The notes below the pieces were generated by a model. That model saw only the letters and a program-made list of their open reading frames with translations, was not told the DNA's origin and ran no database searches. The position numbers were made by a program, and so were the translations under genes. A DNA stretch of 30,837 nt from NCBI GenBank assembly GCA_002449585.1, contig DJXD01000116.1, positions 1 to 30,837 on the forward strand. Reading direction: 5' to 3'. Each line of letters starts with the position of its first letter. The first letter of the stretch is position 1. Shown one piece after another: positions 1-7,239 of the stretch. This stretch comes from Ruminococcus sp. UBA7013 (GTDB lineage Bacteria > Bacillota > Clostridia > Oscillospirales > Ruminococcaceae).

Positions 1-165
1 CTGTGTTGTGGTTGTGGTGGGCTGTGTTGTGGTTGTGGTGGGCTGTGTTGTGGTTGTGGTAGCCTGCGTTGTGGTTGTGGTAGCCTGCGTTGTGGTTGTG
101 GTAGCCTGCGTTGTGGTTGTGGTAGCTTCCGTTGTGGTTGTGGTAGCTTCTGTTGTGGTAGTAGT
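1..165 (-). repeat. 21-bp tandem repeat encoding TTTTTQA/TTTTTQP heptads
   Basis: About seven to eight units of 21 bp in register with the reading frame of the minus-strand gene. Each encodes five threonines, a glutamine and an alanine or proline. The three units nearest the left edge are nearly identical to one another, as are the next three, which suggests recent unit duplication. The array runs out of the window to the left. Confidence 0.9.
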
Positions 166-1245
166 TTCCGTTGTAGTTGTCTCAGGTTCTGTGGTTGTCT
201 CTTCCGGAATCGGTGTGATAGAGCCGCCGTTTCCTGCATAAGGCACTTCTTTCAATGTAGGATAACCATAACTTGCTCCCGGATTAATATCCCATGTTTC
301 ACCAAAATCAAAGCCGAAACTTGATTGTGATTTCATCTGATCATCTGATAATCCAAAATTCTGGCCAAAATAACTATCAGCATAATTTCCTGAAGAGGAA
401 AAATTACTTGCTGAATTCAGATAATAATTATTGCCGAATAATTTCAGGCTATTGCTGGAATAGCCGCAGACACTGCCAATATAATAAGTCGGCGCACTTC
501 TTCCGGTGATATTGATACTTCCGGTGCTATAGCATTGTGTGATATTAGAACTATATCCAGCTACCCCACCAATATCAAAATTATTTTTACTGCTGCCGTC
601 GTTATTAATATTAATGTCAAAGGATGCATTATTGAATGAATTAGTGATTGTCGCTAATCCGCACAATCCGCCAATAGTATAAGTATTATTATTACTGGAA
701 CAGTAAATATCAGCCTTGATATTTCCAGTAACATAGCATTTGCTCACATTGCCATTATAACCGGTGATACCTGCAATATAGATGTAATTATTACTAGCTC
801 CGATAGATTCAGGAATGGTAACATCAATATTGCAATCAATCAAGGCAAGGCGTGTGATCACTGCGCTGACGGCACATTCTCCGAATAATCCCACTGTATT
901 AGTATTCATTGTTCCGGAAATATGCATATTTTTGATTGCATAGCCATTTCCATCAAAATTACCACGGAAGGCTTTGTTAATATCTCCGATCGGAATCCAG
1001 TCTATTCCTGAAAGATCAATATCATTCATCAGGATATAGCTACCTTTCATGCCATTGCGGATATTATTTAGATCATCTGCGCTATAGATACCGGTATAGC
1101 CAGCAGGGACATCTGTATAGACAGCGGCAGAAGCAGTAAACGGCGGTATAATTGCAGGTGTACTGGATACGGCAGTGAATGGGCAAGTACAGAGAATACC
1201 CGCAAGAACGGCCGCATTTATTTTGGGGATTATTGTTTTTTTCAT
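1..1245 (-). CDS. Secreted GLUG-repeat protein with Thr-rich linker (C-terminus beyond left edge)
   Basis: A cell-surface or secreted protein of unknown function. The start ATG at 1245-1243 follows a strong ribosome site (GGAGGG). Residues 1-40 form a signal peptide: MKK, a hydrophobic run, then an ASA-type cleavage region. From about residue 50 the protein carries motifs of the GLUG family, each a glycine-rich turn followed by a short 'CYxTGxI' strand: AGITGYNG near 158, GGLCGLAT near 192, GGVAGYSS near 227 and GSVCGYSS near 257. GLUG repeats form a beta-solenoid-like stalk found in bacterial adhesins and surface proteins. From about residue 345 the sequence becomes almost pure Thr with periodic Gln-Ala or Gln-Pro, which is the kind of linker that precedes dockerin or binding modules in ruminococcal secreted proteins. 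The frame is still open at base 1, so a C-terminal module is missing here. Family confident, function not. Confidence 0.85.
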   Translation of the reverse strand, partial: MKKTIIPKINAAVLAGILCTCPFTAVSSTPAIIPPFTASAAVYTDVPAGYTGIYSADDLNNIRNGMKGSYILMNDIDLSGIDWIPIGDINKAFRGNFDGNGYAIKNMHISGTMNTNTVGLFGECAVSAVITRLALIDCNIDVTIPESIGASNNYIYIAGITGYNGNVSKCYVTGNIKADIYCSSNNNTYTIGGLCGLATITNSFNNASFDININNDGSSKNNFDIGGVAGYSSNITQCYSTGSINITGRSAPTYYIGSVCGYSSNSLKLFGNNYYLNSASNFSSSGNYADSYFGQNFGLSDDQMKSQSSFGFDFGETWDINPGASYGYPTLKEVPYAGNGGSITPIPEETTTEPETTTTETTTTTEATTTTTEATTTTTQATTTTTQATTTTTQATTTTTQPTTTTTQPTTTTTQ

Positions 1246-1251
1246 ATTAAA

Positions 1252-1285
1252 GATCCCTCCTGATGTCAGTTATCAGTTACATCAG
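1252..1285 (-). promoter_or_regulatory. Leader hairpin abutting the ribosome site of the GLUG gene
   Basis: On the minus strand CTGATGT (1285-1279) and ACATCAG (1266-1260) can form a perfect 7-bp stem with a 12-nt loop. The 3' arm ends inside the first base of the GGAGGG ribosome site. No clear promoter is visible between the rpmB terminator and this gene, so expression may depend on read-through plus this leader. A regulatory role is inference. Confidence 0.4.
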
Positions 1286-1313
1286 CACACGGGAAAGAAA
1301 TCCCGGTCTGATA

Positions 1314-1361
1314 AGAAAAATCAGGAGCAGAACGCCCTATGACTGGGGTCTGTCTCCTGAT
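1314..1361 (-). terminator. Rho-independent terminator after rpmB
   Basis: On the minus strand ATCAGGAG and CTCCTGAT pair, extended by CAG/CTG and CCC/GGG, and are followed by TTTTTCTT. It lies 20 bp past the rpmB stop codon and separates rpmB from the GLUG gene. Confidence 0.85.
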
Positions 1362-1381
1362 CATGTTTTACTACAGTACTC

Positions 1382-1567
1382 TTATGCCCGCTCCACCTTA
1401 CCGGAACGCAGACATCTGGAGCACACATAAATGTGGCAGGGAGAACCCTTTACAATTGCCTTGACACGCTGAACATTTGGTTTCCAGGTTCTGCTGGAAG
1501 CTCTATGTGAATGAGAGACTTTATTTCCGAATGTAACGCCTTTACCGCAAACTGAACACTTTGCCAT
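1382..1567 (-). CDS. rpmB: 50S ribosomal protein L28
   Basis: A 61-residue protein beginning MAKCSVCGKG, the standard length and opening of bacterial L28, a component of the large ribosomal subunit. Two CxxC pairs are visible (CSVC at 4-7 and CSRC near 51-54), so this is the zinc-binding form of L28. The usual basic core (FGNKVSHSHRASSRTWKPNVQ) is intact. It is a single-gene unit: a good sigma-A promoter lies upstream, a strong GGGGG-type ribosome site precedes the ATG, and a terminator follows 20 bp after the stop. The gene diverges from the M50/scp operon, as in several clostridia. Confidence 0.97.
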   Translation of the reverse strand: MAKCSVCGKGVTFGNKVSHSHRASSRTWKPNVQRVKAIVKGSPCHIYVCSRCLRSGKVERA

Positions 1568-1620
1568 TTGAAAACACCCCCTTCATGCTTATAGATGTGT
1601 GAAAAACACTTATGTGATAT

Positions 1621-1649
1621 ATTATAGCATAAAGGCAGAAAAAAAGCAA
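1621..1649 (-). promoter_or_regulatory. Sigma-A promoter of rpmB
   Basis: Minus strand: TTGCTT (1649-1644), a 17-nt spacer, then TATAAT (1626-1621). It gives a 5' leader of about 45 nt before the rpmB ATG. Confidence 0.8.
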
Positions 1650-1705
1650 GTGTTTTTTAAAAATTTCTCAAAAATATTTTTTCGGGAGAATTTTCCGGAA
1701 TAGAC

Positions 1706-1734
1706 TTGCAATATGAACAGATTTGTAGTATAAT
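1706..1734 (+). promoter_or_regulatory. Sigma-A promoter of the M50-scpAB-ytfJ-dac-rluB operon
   Basis: TTGCAA (1706-1711), a spacer of exactly 17 nt, then TATAAT (1729-1734). The -35 box coincides with the earliest TTG of the first reading frame, so that TTG cannot be the translation start of transcripts made here. Confidence 0.85.
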
Positions 1735-1771
1735 AAAAGAGTATGCTATTGATTCAGAAAGGGTGAAAGAC

Positions 1772-2410
1772 TTGGATATTGAAACCATTTTGCAGTATGG
1801 GGCAAGGATTATGATTATTTTACTGATCAATCCTTTGCATGAATTTGCACATGCCTGGTCTGCTCACAAGTTGGGAGATGATACGGCAAAACAGGCCGGC
1901 AGATTAACCATTTCTCCGCTGGCGCATTTAGATCCTGCGGGATCTTTACTGTTATTACTTTTCGGATTCGGATGGGCAAAGCCTGTTCCCGTCAATCCCA
2001 GAAATTTTAAAAATCCCAGTCAAGGAATGATGCTTACTGCAATTGCTGGACCTCTCTCTAATCTGGCAGCGGCACTTGTGGGAATGATAGGATTTCAGAT
2101 GATCTCCGGTGTGACACAAGGTTCTTCTTTGTATTATCTGGCAATACTGCTTTATTTTTTTATTGTGATTAATATTAATCTGTTTGTATTTAATATGATC
2201 CCTGTGCCGCCGCTGGATGGTTCAAGAGTACTGACTTATTTTCTTCCGGCTCAGGCGCAAATCTGGTTTATGAAGAATCAGCAATATTTTTATATTGTTG
2301 TCATGCTTTTGATGATAACGGGATTGCTTAGCACGCCGATCTCATTTATTGGGAATCTGATTTACAGAATGCTGGCATTTCTGACTTCCTGGATTCCTCC
2401 GGTACTCTGA
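1772..2410 (+). CDS. Site-2 protease family (M50) membrane metalloprotease
   Basis: An integral-membrane zinc protease of the S2P/M50 family, which cleaves transmembrane segments of its substrates inside the bilayer. HEFAH gives the HExxH zinc site, GPLSNLAAAL follows, and NMIPVPPLDGS contains the LDG motif supplying the third ligand (Asp). Four to five hydrophobic segments are visible. The frame is open from 1706, but that TTG is the promoter -35 box. The TTG at 1772 has AAAGGG 8 nt upstream and is preferred, giving 212 residues. The stop is 1 bp before the scpA ATG, so the two are co-transcribed. M50 genes before scpA are common in clostridia; the substrate is unknown. Confidence 0.88.
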   Translation: MDIETILQYGARIMIILLINPLHEFAHAWSAHKLGDDTAKQAGRLTISPLAHLDPAGSLLLLLFGFGWAKPVPVNPRNFKNPSQGMMLTAIAGPLSNLAAALVGMIGFQMISGVTQGSSLYYLAILLYFFIVININLFVFNMIPVPPLDGSRVLTYFLPAQAQIWFMKNQQYFYIVVMLLMITGLLSTPISFIGNLIYRMLAFLTSWIPPVL

Positions 2411-2411
2411 T

Positions 2412-3110
2412 ATGACAGAGATCAGATTTAGACTCCCTGTATTTGAAGGGCCTCTTGCACTTTTGCTGCATTTGATTGACAAGCATCAACTGAATATTTA
2501 TGATATTGAGATCACAGAATTATTAGAGCAGTATTTATTATACATGGAAGAAGCACGAGAGCAAGATTTAGAACTTGCTGGGGAATTTCTAGAAATGGCC
2601 GCCCGGCTGATTTATATCAAAGCGGTGTCACTTCTGCCGAAACCGGAAGAGGCGGAGAAAGCCAAACAGGAATTGCAGGGGGCATTGCTGGAATATGCAT
2701 TTATACAAAAAACAGCTAAGATATTAAAAGCATGTTTTATTGCGGATGATATTTTTGTAAGAAAGCCGATGAAACTGCCAAAAATCAAGAAAGACTATTC
2801 TCTCCGGCATTCTCCGGAAAAGCTGGCGGAAGTCTATGAGCGTGTGGATAGAACCCGGATCAAGGCACTTTCTGAGAAAATTACGGATACTGTTACACAA
2901 GAAAAATCTGTATCTGTTATTTCAAAAGCGGTTTCTGTTCTGAGAAAATTATATCAGGGGAATGCTGTCCGGGTGGAATCGCTCTATGACGGCGTGACAG
3001 ATCATTCTGCACGGGTTGCCATTTTTCTTGCTGTGCTGGAGCTGACACGATTCGGAAGGATTTCTCTGAATGCGGATAATACAGTAATAACGATCAAAAA
3101 AGGACGATGA
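2412..3110 (+). CDS. scpA: Segregation and condensation protein A (kleisin)
   Basis: The kleisin subunit of the SMC-ScpA-ScpB condensin that compacts and segregates the chromosome. The N-terminal block FRLPVFEGPLALLLHLIDKH is the ScpA hallmark, followed by an acidic helical region (LLEQYLLYMEEAREQDLELAGEFL, AARLIYIKAVSLLP). The C-terminal winged-helix (from about residue 170 to 232) would bind the SMC head. Length 232 is slightly short of the usual 240-260, but both ends look complete. It overlaps scpB by 4 bp (ATGA), so the two partners are translationally coupled. Confidence 0.96.
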   Translation: MTEIRFRLPVFEGPLALLLHLIDKHQLNIYDIEITELLEQYLLYMEEAREQDLELAGEFLEMAARLIYIKAVSLLPKPEEAEKAKQELQGALLEYAFIQKTAKILKACFIADDIFVRKPMKLPKIKKDYSLRHSPEKLAEVYERVDRTRIKALSEKITDTVTQEKSVSVISKAVSVLRKLYQGNAVRVESLYDGVTDHSARVAIFLAVLELTRFGRISLNADNTVITIKKGR

Positions 3111-3679
3111 TTGACATGGAAGAAGAGAAACGGCTCACTGCTATGGCAGAAGCTATTTTATTTGCGGCAGGAGAGCCTGTAGAAGCTTCCCGGATCGCAC
3201 AAACGCTCGGCATTTCAGAGCATGTGATTCCCTCTCTGATGCAGAATCTACAGGAACGCTATCTCCAGACAGAAAGCGCATTGAAAGTGATTCAGCTGGA
3301 AAAAGCTTGGCAGCTCGGCACAAAAGAAGAATATTCTCCTGTCATTCGTACGGCAATGGAAACCAGAAGAATGCAGCCGCTTTCGGGGGCAGCAATGGAA
3401 GTGCTTACAATTATTGCCTATCATCAGCCTGTAAGCAAAGGATTTATAGAACGTGTGCGAGGGATCGACAGTTCTTCTATTGTGAATTCTCTGGCTGATA
3501 AAGGATTAATAGAAGAAGCTGGACGGATTGATGTGCCGGGGCATCCTATTGGCTATCGAACGACAGCATTATTTCTCCGTGTTTTTGGTCTGCATTCTCT
3601 GAAAGATCTACCTGATCCGGGACATGCATCAGATATGGAATTTACGGGAGATCTGACTGAACAGGATGTGTCCGCATGA
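3107..3679 (+). CDS. scpB: Segregation and condensation protein B
   Basis: The dimeric winged-helix partner that binds ScpA in the SMC condensin. The opening EAILFAAGEPV and the block LSGAAMEVLTIIAYHQPVSK, followed by IERVRGIDSSSIVNSLADKGLIEEAGR and PGHPIGYRTT, are diagnostic for ScpB. Length 190 is typical. The ATG at 3107 overlaps the scpA stop and is preceded by AAAAAAGGA within scpA; a second in-frame ATG at 3116 is a weaker alternative. The 3' end overlaps the next gene by 4 bp, which continues the chain of coupled starts. Confidence 0.96.
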   Translation: MIDMEEEKRLTAMAEAILFAAGEPVEASRIAQTLGISEHVIPSLMQNLQERYLQTESALKVIQLEKAWQLGTKEEYSPVIRTAMETRRMQPLSGAAMEVLTIIAYHQPVSKGFIERVRGIDSSSIVNSLADKGLIEEAGRIDVPGHPIGYRTTALFLRVFGLHSLKDLPDPGHASDMEFTGDLTEQDVSA

Positions 3680-4356
3680 TTTTTAAAATCATTCTGAAAA
3701 TTCTATTATTTCTGCTTTTGCTGATATTGGTGCTAGGCCTAGTGATCTGCCTTTCTTCTGTTAAAATTTCATTCCGTTACTGGAATGAGAAATTAGAATG
3801 GAGCGTCCGCTATTTTGGAATACAGATTCTTCCACGCAAAAAGAAACAGAAGCCCCCAGCATCGGAAGATGCTCCCCGGAAAAAAGGCAGGAAAAAGGCA
3901 GAAAAACCAGAAGCATCAGAACCCGAAGAACCGCAGAAACCCTATTTACTTCTAATGGATAAAATCTGGAAGAAAATGCAGAGTACAGCGGGAAAAATGG
4001 ATAAAGCAGGAAATGCATTTTATGCATTACCAGATACTATGCGCTGGTTTGTGAAATCCGTCCGGATTCATCGGCTGAAAACAGATTTTATCATTGGAGA
4101 TGAAGATGCCGCCGTCTGTGCCCGGAATTATGGCATGATTCAGACAGCCTTACAGGCATTTTCTTCTTTCATGAATATAAAAAAGCGTGAAATTGCTGTC
4201 AGGTGTGATTTTACCCAAGACACCTGTCATTATCAGATCAGCACAGTAATCAGCATTCAGATCGGTCTGCTGATTCTTACAGGGCTTGTATTTGTGATTG
4301 AATATCTGAAAAATCGGCATAAAGACCGAAAGATATTAGCTAATCATAAATTATAA
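3676..4356 (+). CDS. DUF2953 membrane-anchored protein
   Basis: A 226-residue protein with an N-terminal membrane helix (residues 2-27, almost all Ile/Leu), a lysine- and proline-rich stretch (about 53-90), a central domain, and a second hydrophobic segment near 195-212 before a basic tail. The order and the sequence VSVKISFRYW-type start after the first helix match the DUF2953 family, which lies next to ytfJ/gerW in many spore formers. The molecular function is unknown; the conserved neighbourhood suggests a role at the membrane in sporulation. The start overlaps the scpB stop (ATGA). The identification is from gene order and general features, not a profile search. Confidence 0.75.
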   Translation: MIFKIILKILLFLLLLILVLGLVICLSSVKISFRYWNEKLEWSVRYFGIQILPRKKKQKPPASEDAPRKKGRKKAEKPEASEPEEPQKPYLLLMDKIWKKMQSTAGKMDKAGNAFYALPDTMRWFVKSVRIHRLKTDFIIGDEDAAVCARNYGMIQTALQAFSSFMNIKKREIAVRCDFTQDTCHYQISTVISIQIGLLILTGLVFVIEYLKNRHKDRKILANHKL

Positions 4357-4380
4357 TAATAAAAGAGGAGTATTAATTTC

Positions 4381-4821
4381 ATGAGTGAACATGCAATCAA
4401 TGGTTTTATTGGTGTCAGTATGGAAAAGATCAGGAGCATGGTAGATGCAGACACCATGATTGGTGATCCTATTCTATGTGGCGATGGGACGACAGTGATC
4501 CCTGTATCAAAAATTTCCGTCGGTTTTGTATCAGGCGGCTCAGATCTGCCGACCCGTACTAATAAAGAATATTTTGCCGGGGGTGCAGGTGCAGGAATGA
4601 GCGTGAAGCCTGTTGGCTTTCTTGTTGTCAAAGACGGGCATATTGATCTGATTCAGCTAACCATGGATGCAGATAAAAGCAATGTTGTTATGGAAAAACT
4701 GCCGGATCTGATTGATCATATCAAAGATATTTTCAAAAAAGAGAAATCAGAAGAAAAGAAAGAAGAGAAACAAGAGAAAGCCCCAAAAGCAGAAACGGCA
4801 AATTCAGAAACAGAATCTTGA
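4381..4821 (+). CDS. ytfJ: GerW family sporulation protein YtfJ
   Basis: A 146-residue soluble protein. The segments IRSMVDADTMIGDPI, TTVIPVSKISVGFVSGGSD and GGGAGAGMSVKPVGFLVVKDG are characteristic of the YtfJ/GerW family, which in Bacillus is needed for normal spore germination. The tail beyond about residue 117 is a highly charged Lys/Glu run (KKEKSEEKKEEKQEK) of low complexity that is likely disordered. A ribosome site (AGAGGAG) lies 8 nt before the ATG, and the gap to the DUF2953 gene is only 24 bp, so it belongs to the same operon. Confidence 0.93.
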   Translation: MSEHAINGFIGVSMEKIRSMVDADTMIGDPILCGDGTTVIPVSKISVGFVSGGSDLPTRTNKEYFAGGAGAGMSVKPVGFLVVKDGHIDLIQLTMDADKSNVVMEKLPDLIDHIKDIFKKEKSEEKKEEKQEKAPKAETANSETES

Positions 4822-4879
4822 TTCATAAATCAAACATTGTCCGCATAAATTAGCATGAGAAATGGAAACAGGAGGCCGG

Positions 4880-6016
4880 ATGATGCGTTTGATTCATGTT
4901 TTGATCAGTCTGATACTGATGATCTGTCTGCTGATGCAGGAAATGCCTGTTTCTGCGGAAACATCTGTTTCAGCAAAAGCCTGTATTCTGATAGAAGCCG
5001 CTACAGGGCAGGTATTATTTCAAAAAAATGCAGAGGAAAAATTACCCATGGCAAGCACAACCAAAATTATGACCACACTCTTGACGATCGAAAGCGGTGA
5101 TCTGGATTCAGAATTTATGGTGGATCGTGATGCAATTCATGTAGAAGGCTCATCTATGGGACTACAGGAAAATGATATTGTCACCAAAAGGGCATTATGC
5201 TATGGCATGCTTCTGCCCTCTGGAAATGATGCTGCAAATGCTTCTGCTGTAGCGGTTGCCGGAAGCATTCCGGAATTTGCAAAGCTGATGAATGCCAGAG
5301 CGAAAGAAATTGGCATGACAAGAACTTGTTTCGTCACGCCATCCGGATTGGAAGGAACAGGACACGGCGCATCTGCGCATGATATGGCAAGACTGGCCAG
5401 AGAAGCCCTCCAGAATGAAACATTCCGGGAGATCTGCTGTCAGGCGCAGGCTGTTGTAAAATTCGGCAATCCGCCTTATGAAAGAATGCTTTATAATTCC
5501 AATAAACTGCTTCGCATGTATGATGGCATTATTGGCATCAAAACAGGATTTACAGATGAAGCAGGCCGATGTTTAGTATCTGCCTGTGAAAGAAATGGCG
5601 TGACGCTGATCTGCATTACCCTGAATGATCCGGATGACTGGAATGATCATATGCATTTATATGACTATGGCTTTTCACAAGTCAACGCCGTAACGCTGGA
5701 AGCACCTGAAGTAAATCAAAAGCTGATCGGCGGAACTGTTCCGGAAATTTGTCTGAAGCCGGAATATCCGGTCACAATCGGCCTGAATGCACAGGGCAGG
5801 GAACATATTTCTTATAAAATACTGCTTTCTCCGTTTGCATATGCGCCTGTTGCGGCTGGGGAGACACTTGGCACACTGGAATATTATTTTGATAATGCAC
5901 TGATCTGTGCTGTACCGCTGAAAGCGGATAGTACAGTTGAAATTGCAGAAATACCGGAAAAAAATCAAATCATGAATTTTCTGGAACGTCTCAGAAATAT
6001 CTTGAAAGCGGCATAA
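4880..6016 (+). CDS. D-alanyl-D-alanine carboxypeptidase (class A low-mass PBP, DacF/DacB type)
   Basis: A serine D,D-carboxypeptidase that trims the terminal D-Ala from peptidoglycan stem peptides outside the membrane. It has a signal peptide (MMRLIHVLISLILMICLLMQ ending in SAE) and the three penicillin-binding motifs: STTK (SxxK, nucleophile Ser), SGND (SxN type) and KTGFT (KTG). A C-terminal beta domain and amphipathic membrane-attachment helix (MNFLERLRNILKA) follow. The frame is open from an ATG at 4862, but GGAGG (4871-4875) fits the ATGs at 4880 or 4883 better; 4880 is used here. The position between ytfJ and rluB matches the sporulation dac genes of Bacillus and Clostridium, so a role in spore cortex or septal wall is likely but inferred. 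Confidence 0.93.
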   Translation: MMRLIHVLISLILMICLLMQEMPVSAETSVSAKACILIEAATGQVLFQKNAEEKLPMASTTKIMTTLLTIESGDLDSEFMVDRDAIHVEGSSMGLQENDIVTKRALCYGMLLPSGNDAANASAVAVAGSIPEFAKLMNARAKEIGMTRTCFVTPSGLEGTGHGASAHDMARLAREALQNETFREICCQAQAVVKFGNPPYERMLYNSNKLLRMYDGIIGIKTGFTDEAGRCLVSACERNGVTLICITLNDPDDWNDHMHLYDYGFSQVNAVTLEAPEVNQKLIGGTVPEICLKPEYPVTIGLNAQGREHISYKILLSPFAYAPVAAGETLGTLEYYFDNALICAVPLKADSTVEIAEIPEKNQIMNFLERLRNILKAA

Positions 6017-6041
6017 ATCAACAAAAGAAAGAGAGAAAAAC

Positions 6042-6779
6042 ATGGCAGAAATTAGAATTCAAAAATTACTTGCGGATGCAGGTTTCTGCTCCCGAAGAAA
6101 AGCAGAAGCCCTGATTGCACAAGGCAGAGTTCGGCGAAATGGCCGGGTTGTGACATTGGGAGAAAAAGCATCTCTCAAAGATCATATTACTGTAGATGGT
6201 GAACGGATTACAGCCCCTCGCAAAAAAAATTATCGCTATATCATGTTGAATAAACCACGTGGTTATGTGACAACTGTTTCAGATGAATTAGACAGACGCT
6301 GTGTCATGGAGCTGCTGGATAATATAGAAGAACGTGTTTATCCTGTAGGGCGATTAGATCGTAATTCTGAGGGGCTTCTTCTGTTCACGAATGATGGCAG
6401 GTTTGCAAATGATATTATGCATCCGAGCCGACATATTTCCAAAACTTACCGTGTAACAGTACGCCCTTCTGTCACAGAACAGCAGCTGACAGAAATGTCT
6501 TCCGGCATTGTGCTGGATGGGAAAAAAACACTGCCTGCTAATATTATTGTACTGAATAATGAACCAGGGCGTGTTGTTCTGCAAATTACGATCAAAGAAG
6601 GCAGAAATCGACAGATCCGCCGCATGTGTGAAGCGGTTGGCCTAGAAGTGGCACGTTTGAGACGTACTTCTGTAGGGCCTATTAAATTAGGCATGTTAAA
6701 GCCTGGGACATGGCGTGATCTGACTCCGGAAGAACTTCGTGCAATCCGGAATGCCATCGGAAAGGATTCCTCATGTTAA
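6042..6779 (+). CDS. rluB: 23S rRNA pseudouridine synthase, RluB/RsuA family
   Basis: Isomerises a specific uridine of rRNA to pseudouridine. The S4 RNA-binding domain is at residues 1-60 (RIQKLLADAGFCSRRKAEALIAQGRVRRNG). The catalytic domain contains YPVGRLDRNSEGLLLFTNDG, where GRLD carries the catalytic Asp. The C-terminal block KEGRNRQIRRMCEAVGLEVARLRRTSVGPI is the RsuA/RluB/E/F signature. Length 245 is normal. In Firmicutes the copy next to scpB/dac is RluB, which acts on 23S rRNA; the choice between RluB and RsuA rests on this context. Confidence 0.93.
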   Translation: MAEIRIQKLLADAGFCSRRKAEALIAQGRVRRNGRVVTLGEKASLKDHITVDGERITAPRKKNYRYIMLNKPRGYVTTVSDELDRRCVMELLDNIEERVYPVGRLDRNSEGLLLFTNDGRFANDIMHPSRHISKTYRVTVRPSVTEQQLTEMSSGIVLDGKKTLPANIIVLNNEPGRVVLQITIKEGRNRQIRRMCEAVGLEVARLRRTSVGPIKLGMLKPGTWRDLTPEELRAIRNAIGKDSSC

Positions 6780-7171
6780 GTATTCTTGAACAAAAAAATT
6801 TTGCATCTTATCAAGATCAAATCAATCCGCTTGCACTTCCGCCAGATACAGATTTGCATCTGTCAGAAGCTGTCAATGATCAGCATGAAGTGATGGGCTG
6901 GATTCTTTATGCTTATGAGCCGGAACAAGTACAGATTTATGCAATGGAAGATCATCAAGACTGGAATTATTGTGATGGCCTTGTCAGATCTGTATTATTC
7001 AAAGCACAGCTTCGGGGGCTGAATAAAGCAGAGTTTCATATTACAGATCCATCCATCCGGGAACGGCTGGTGAAACTGCATTTTGTGAAAACTGACCAAA
7101 ATATCATCTATGATATTATGGATATTATGGAAAATTGTAAAAAATGCAAAGAAAACCCGGCAAACACTTGA
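6773..7171 (+). CDS. Small GNAT-like hypothetical protein
   Basis: A 132-residue protein that overlaps the end of rluB by 7 bp and is the last gene of the operon. The middle and C-terminal parts (EVMGWILYAYEP, then DGLVRSVLFKAQLRGLNKAEF, then RERLVKLHFVKTD) have the strand-helix-strand order of the C-terminal half of a GNAT acetyltransferase, ending in an 'LxxLGF'-like segment (LVKLHFVKT). The acetyl-CoA pyrophosphate loop (Q/RxxGxG/A) is not seen in standard form, so activity is uncertain. The tail has a CKKCK motif. No substrate can be proposed. Confidence 0.7.
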   Translation: MLSILEQKNFASYQDQINPLALPPDTDLHLSEAVNDQHEVMGWILYAYEPEQVQIYAMEDHQDWNYCDGLVRSVLFKAQLRGLNKAEFHITDPSIRERLVKLHFVKTDQNIIYDIMDIMENCKKCKENPANT

Positions 7172-7196
7172 AAAAAATCAGAAAAAATAGTATCAT
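7168..7196 (+). promoter_or_regulatory. Sigma-A promoter of the carboxyltransferase genes
   Basis: TTGAAA (7168-7173) overlaps the stop codon of the preceding gene. A 17-nt spacer and TATCAT (7191-7196) follow. The leader before the ATG at 7240 is about 37 nt. Confidence 0.7.
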
Positions 7197-7239
7197 TAAT
7201 ATATATGCTATTTTACATCAGAAAGGATGATAATCGCAA

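Noticed and set aside
8..241. Val/Gly-rich plus-strand frame
   Set aside because: It is the complement of the Thr-coding tandem repeat of the GLUG gene.
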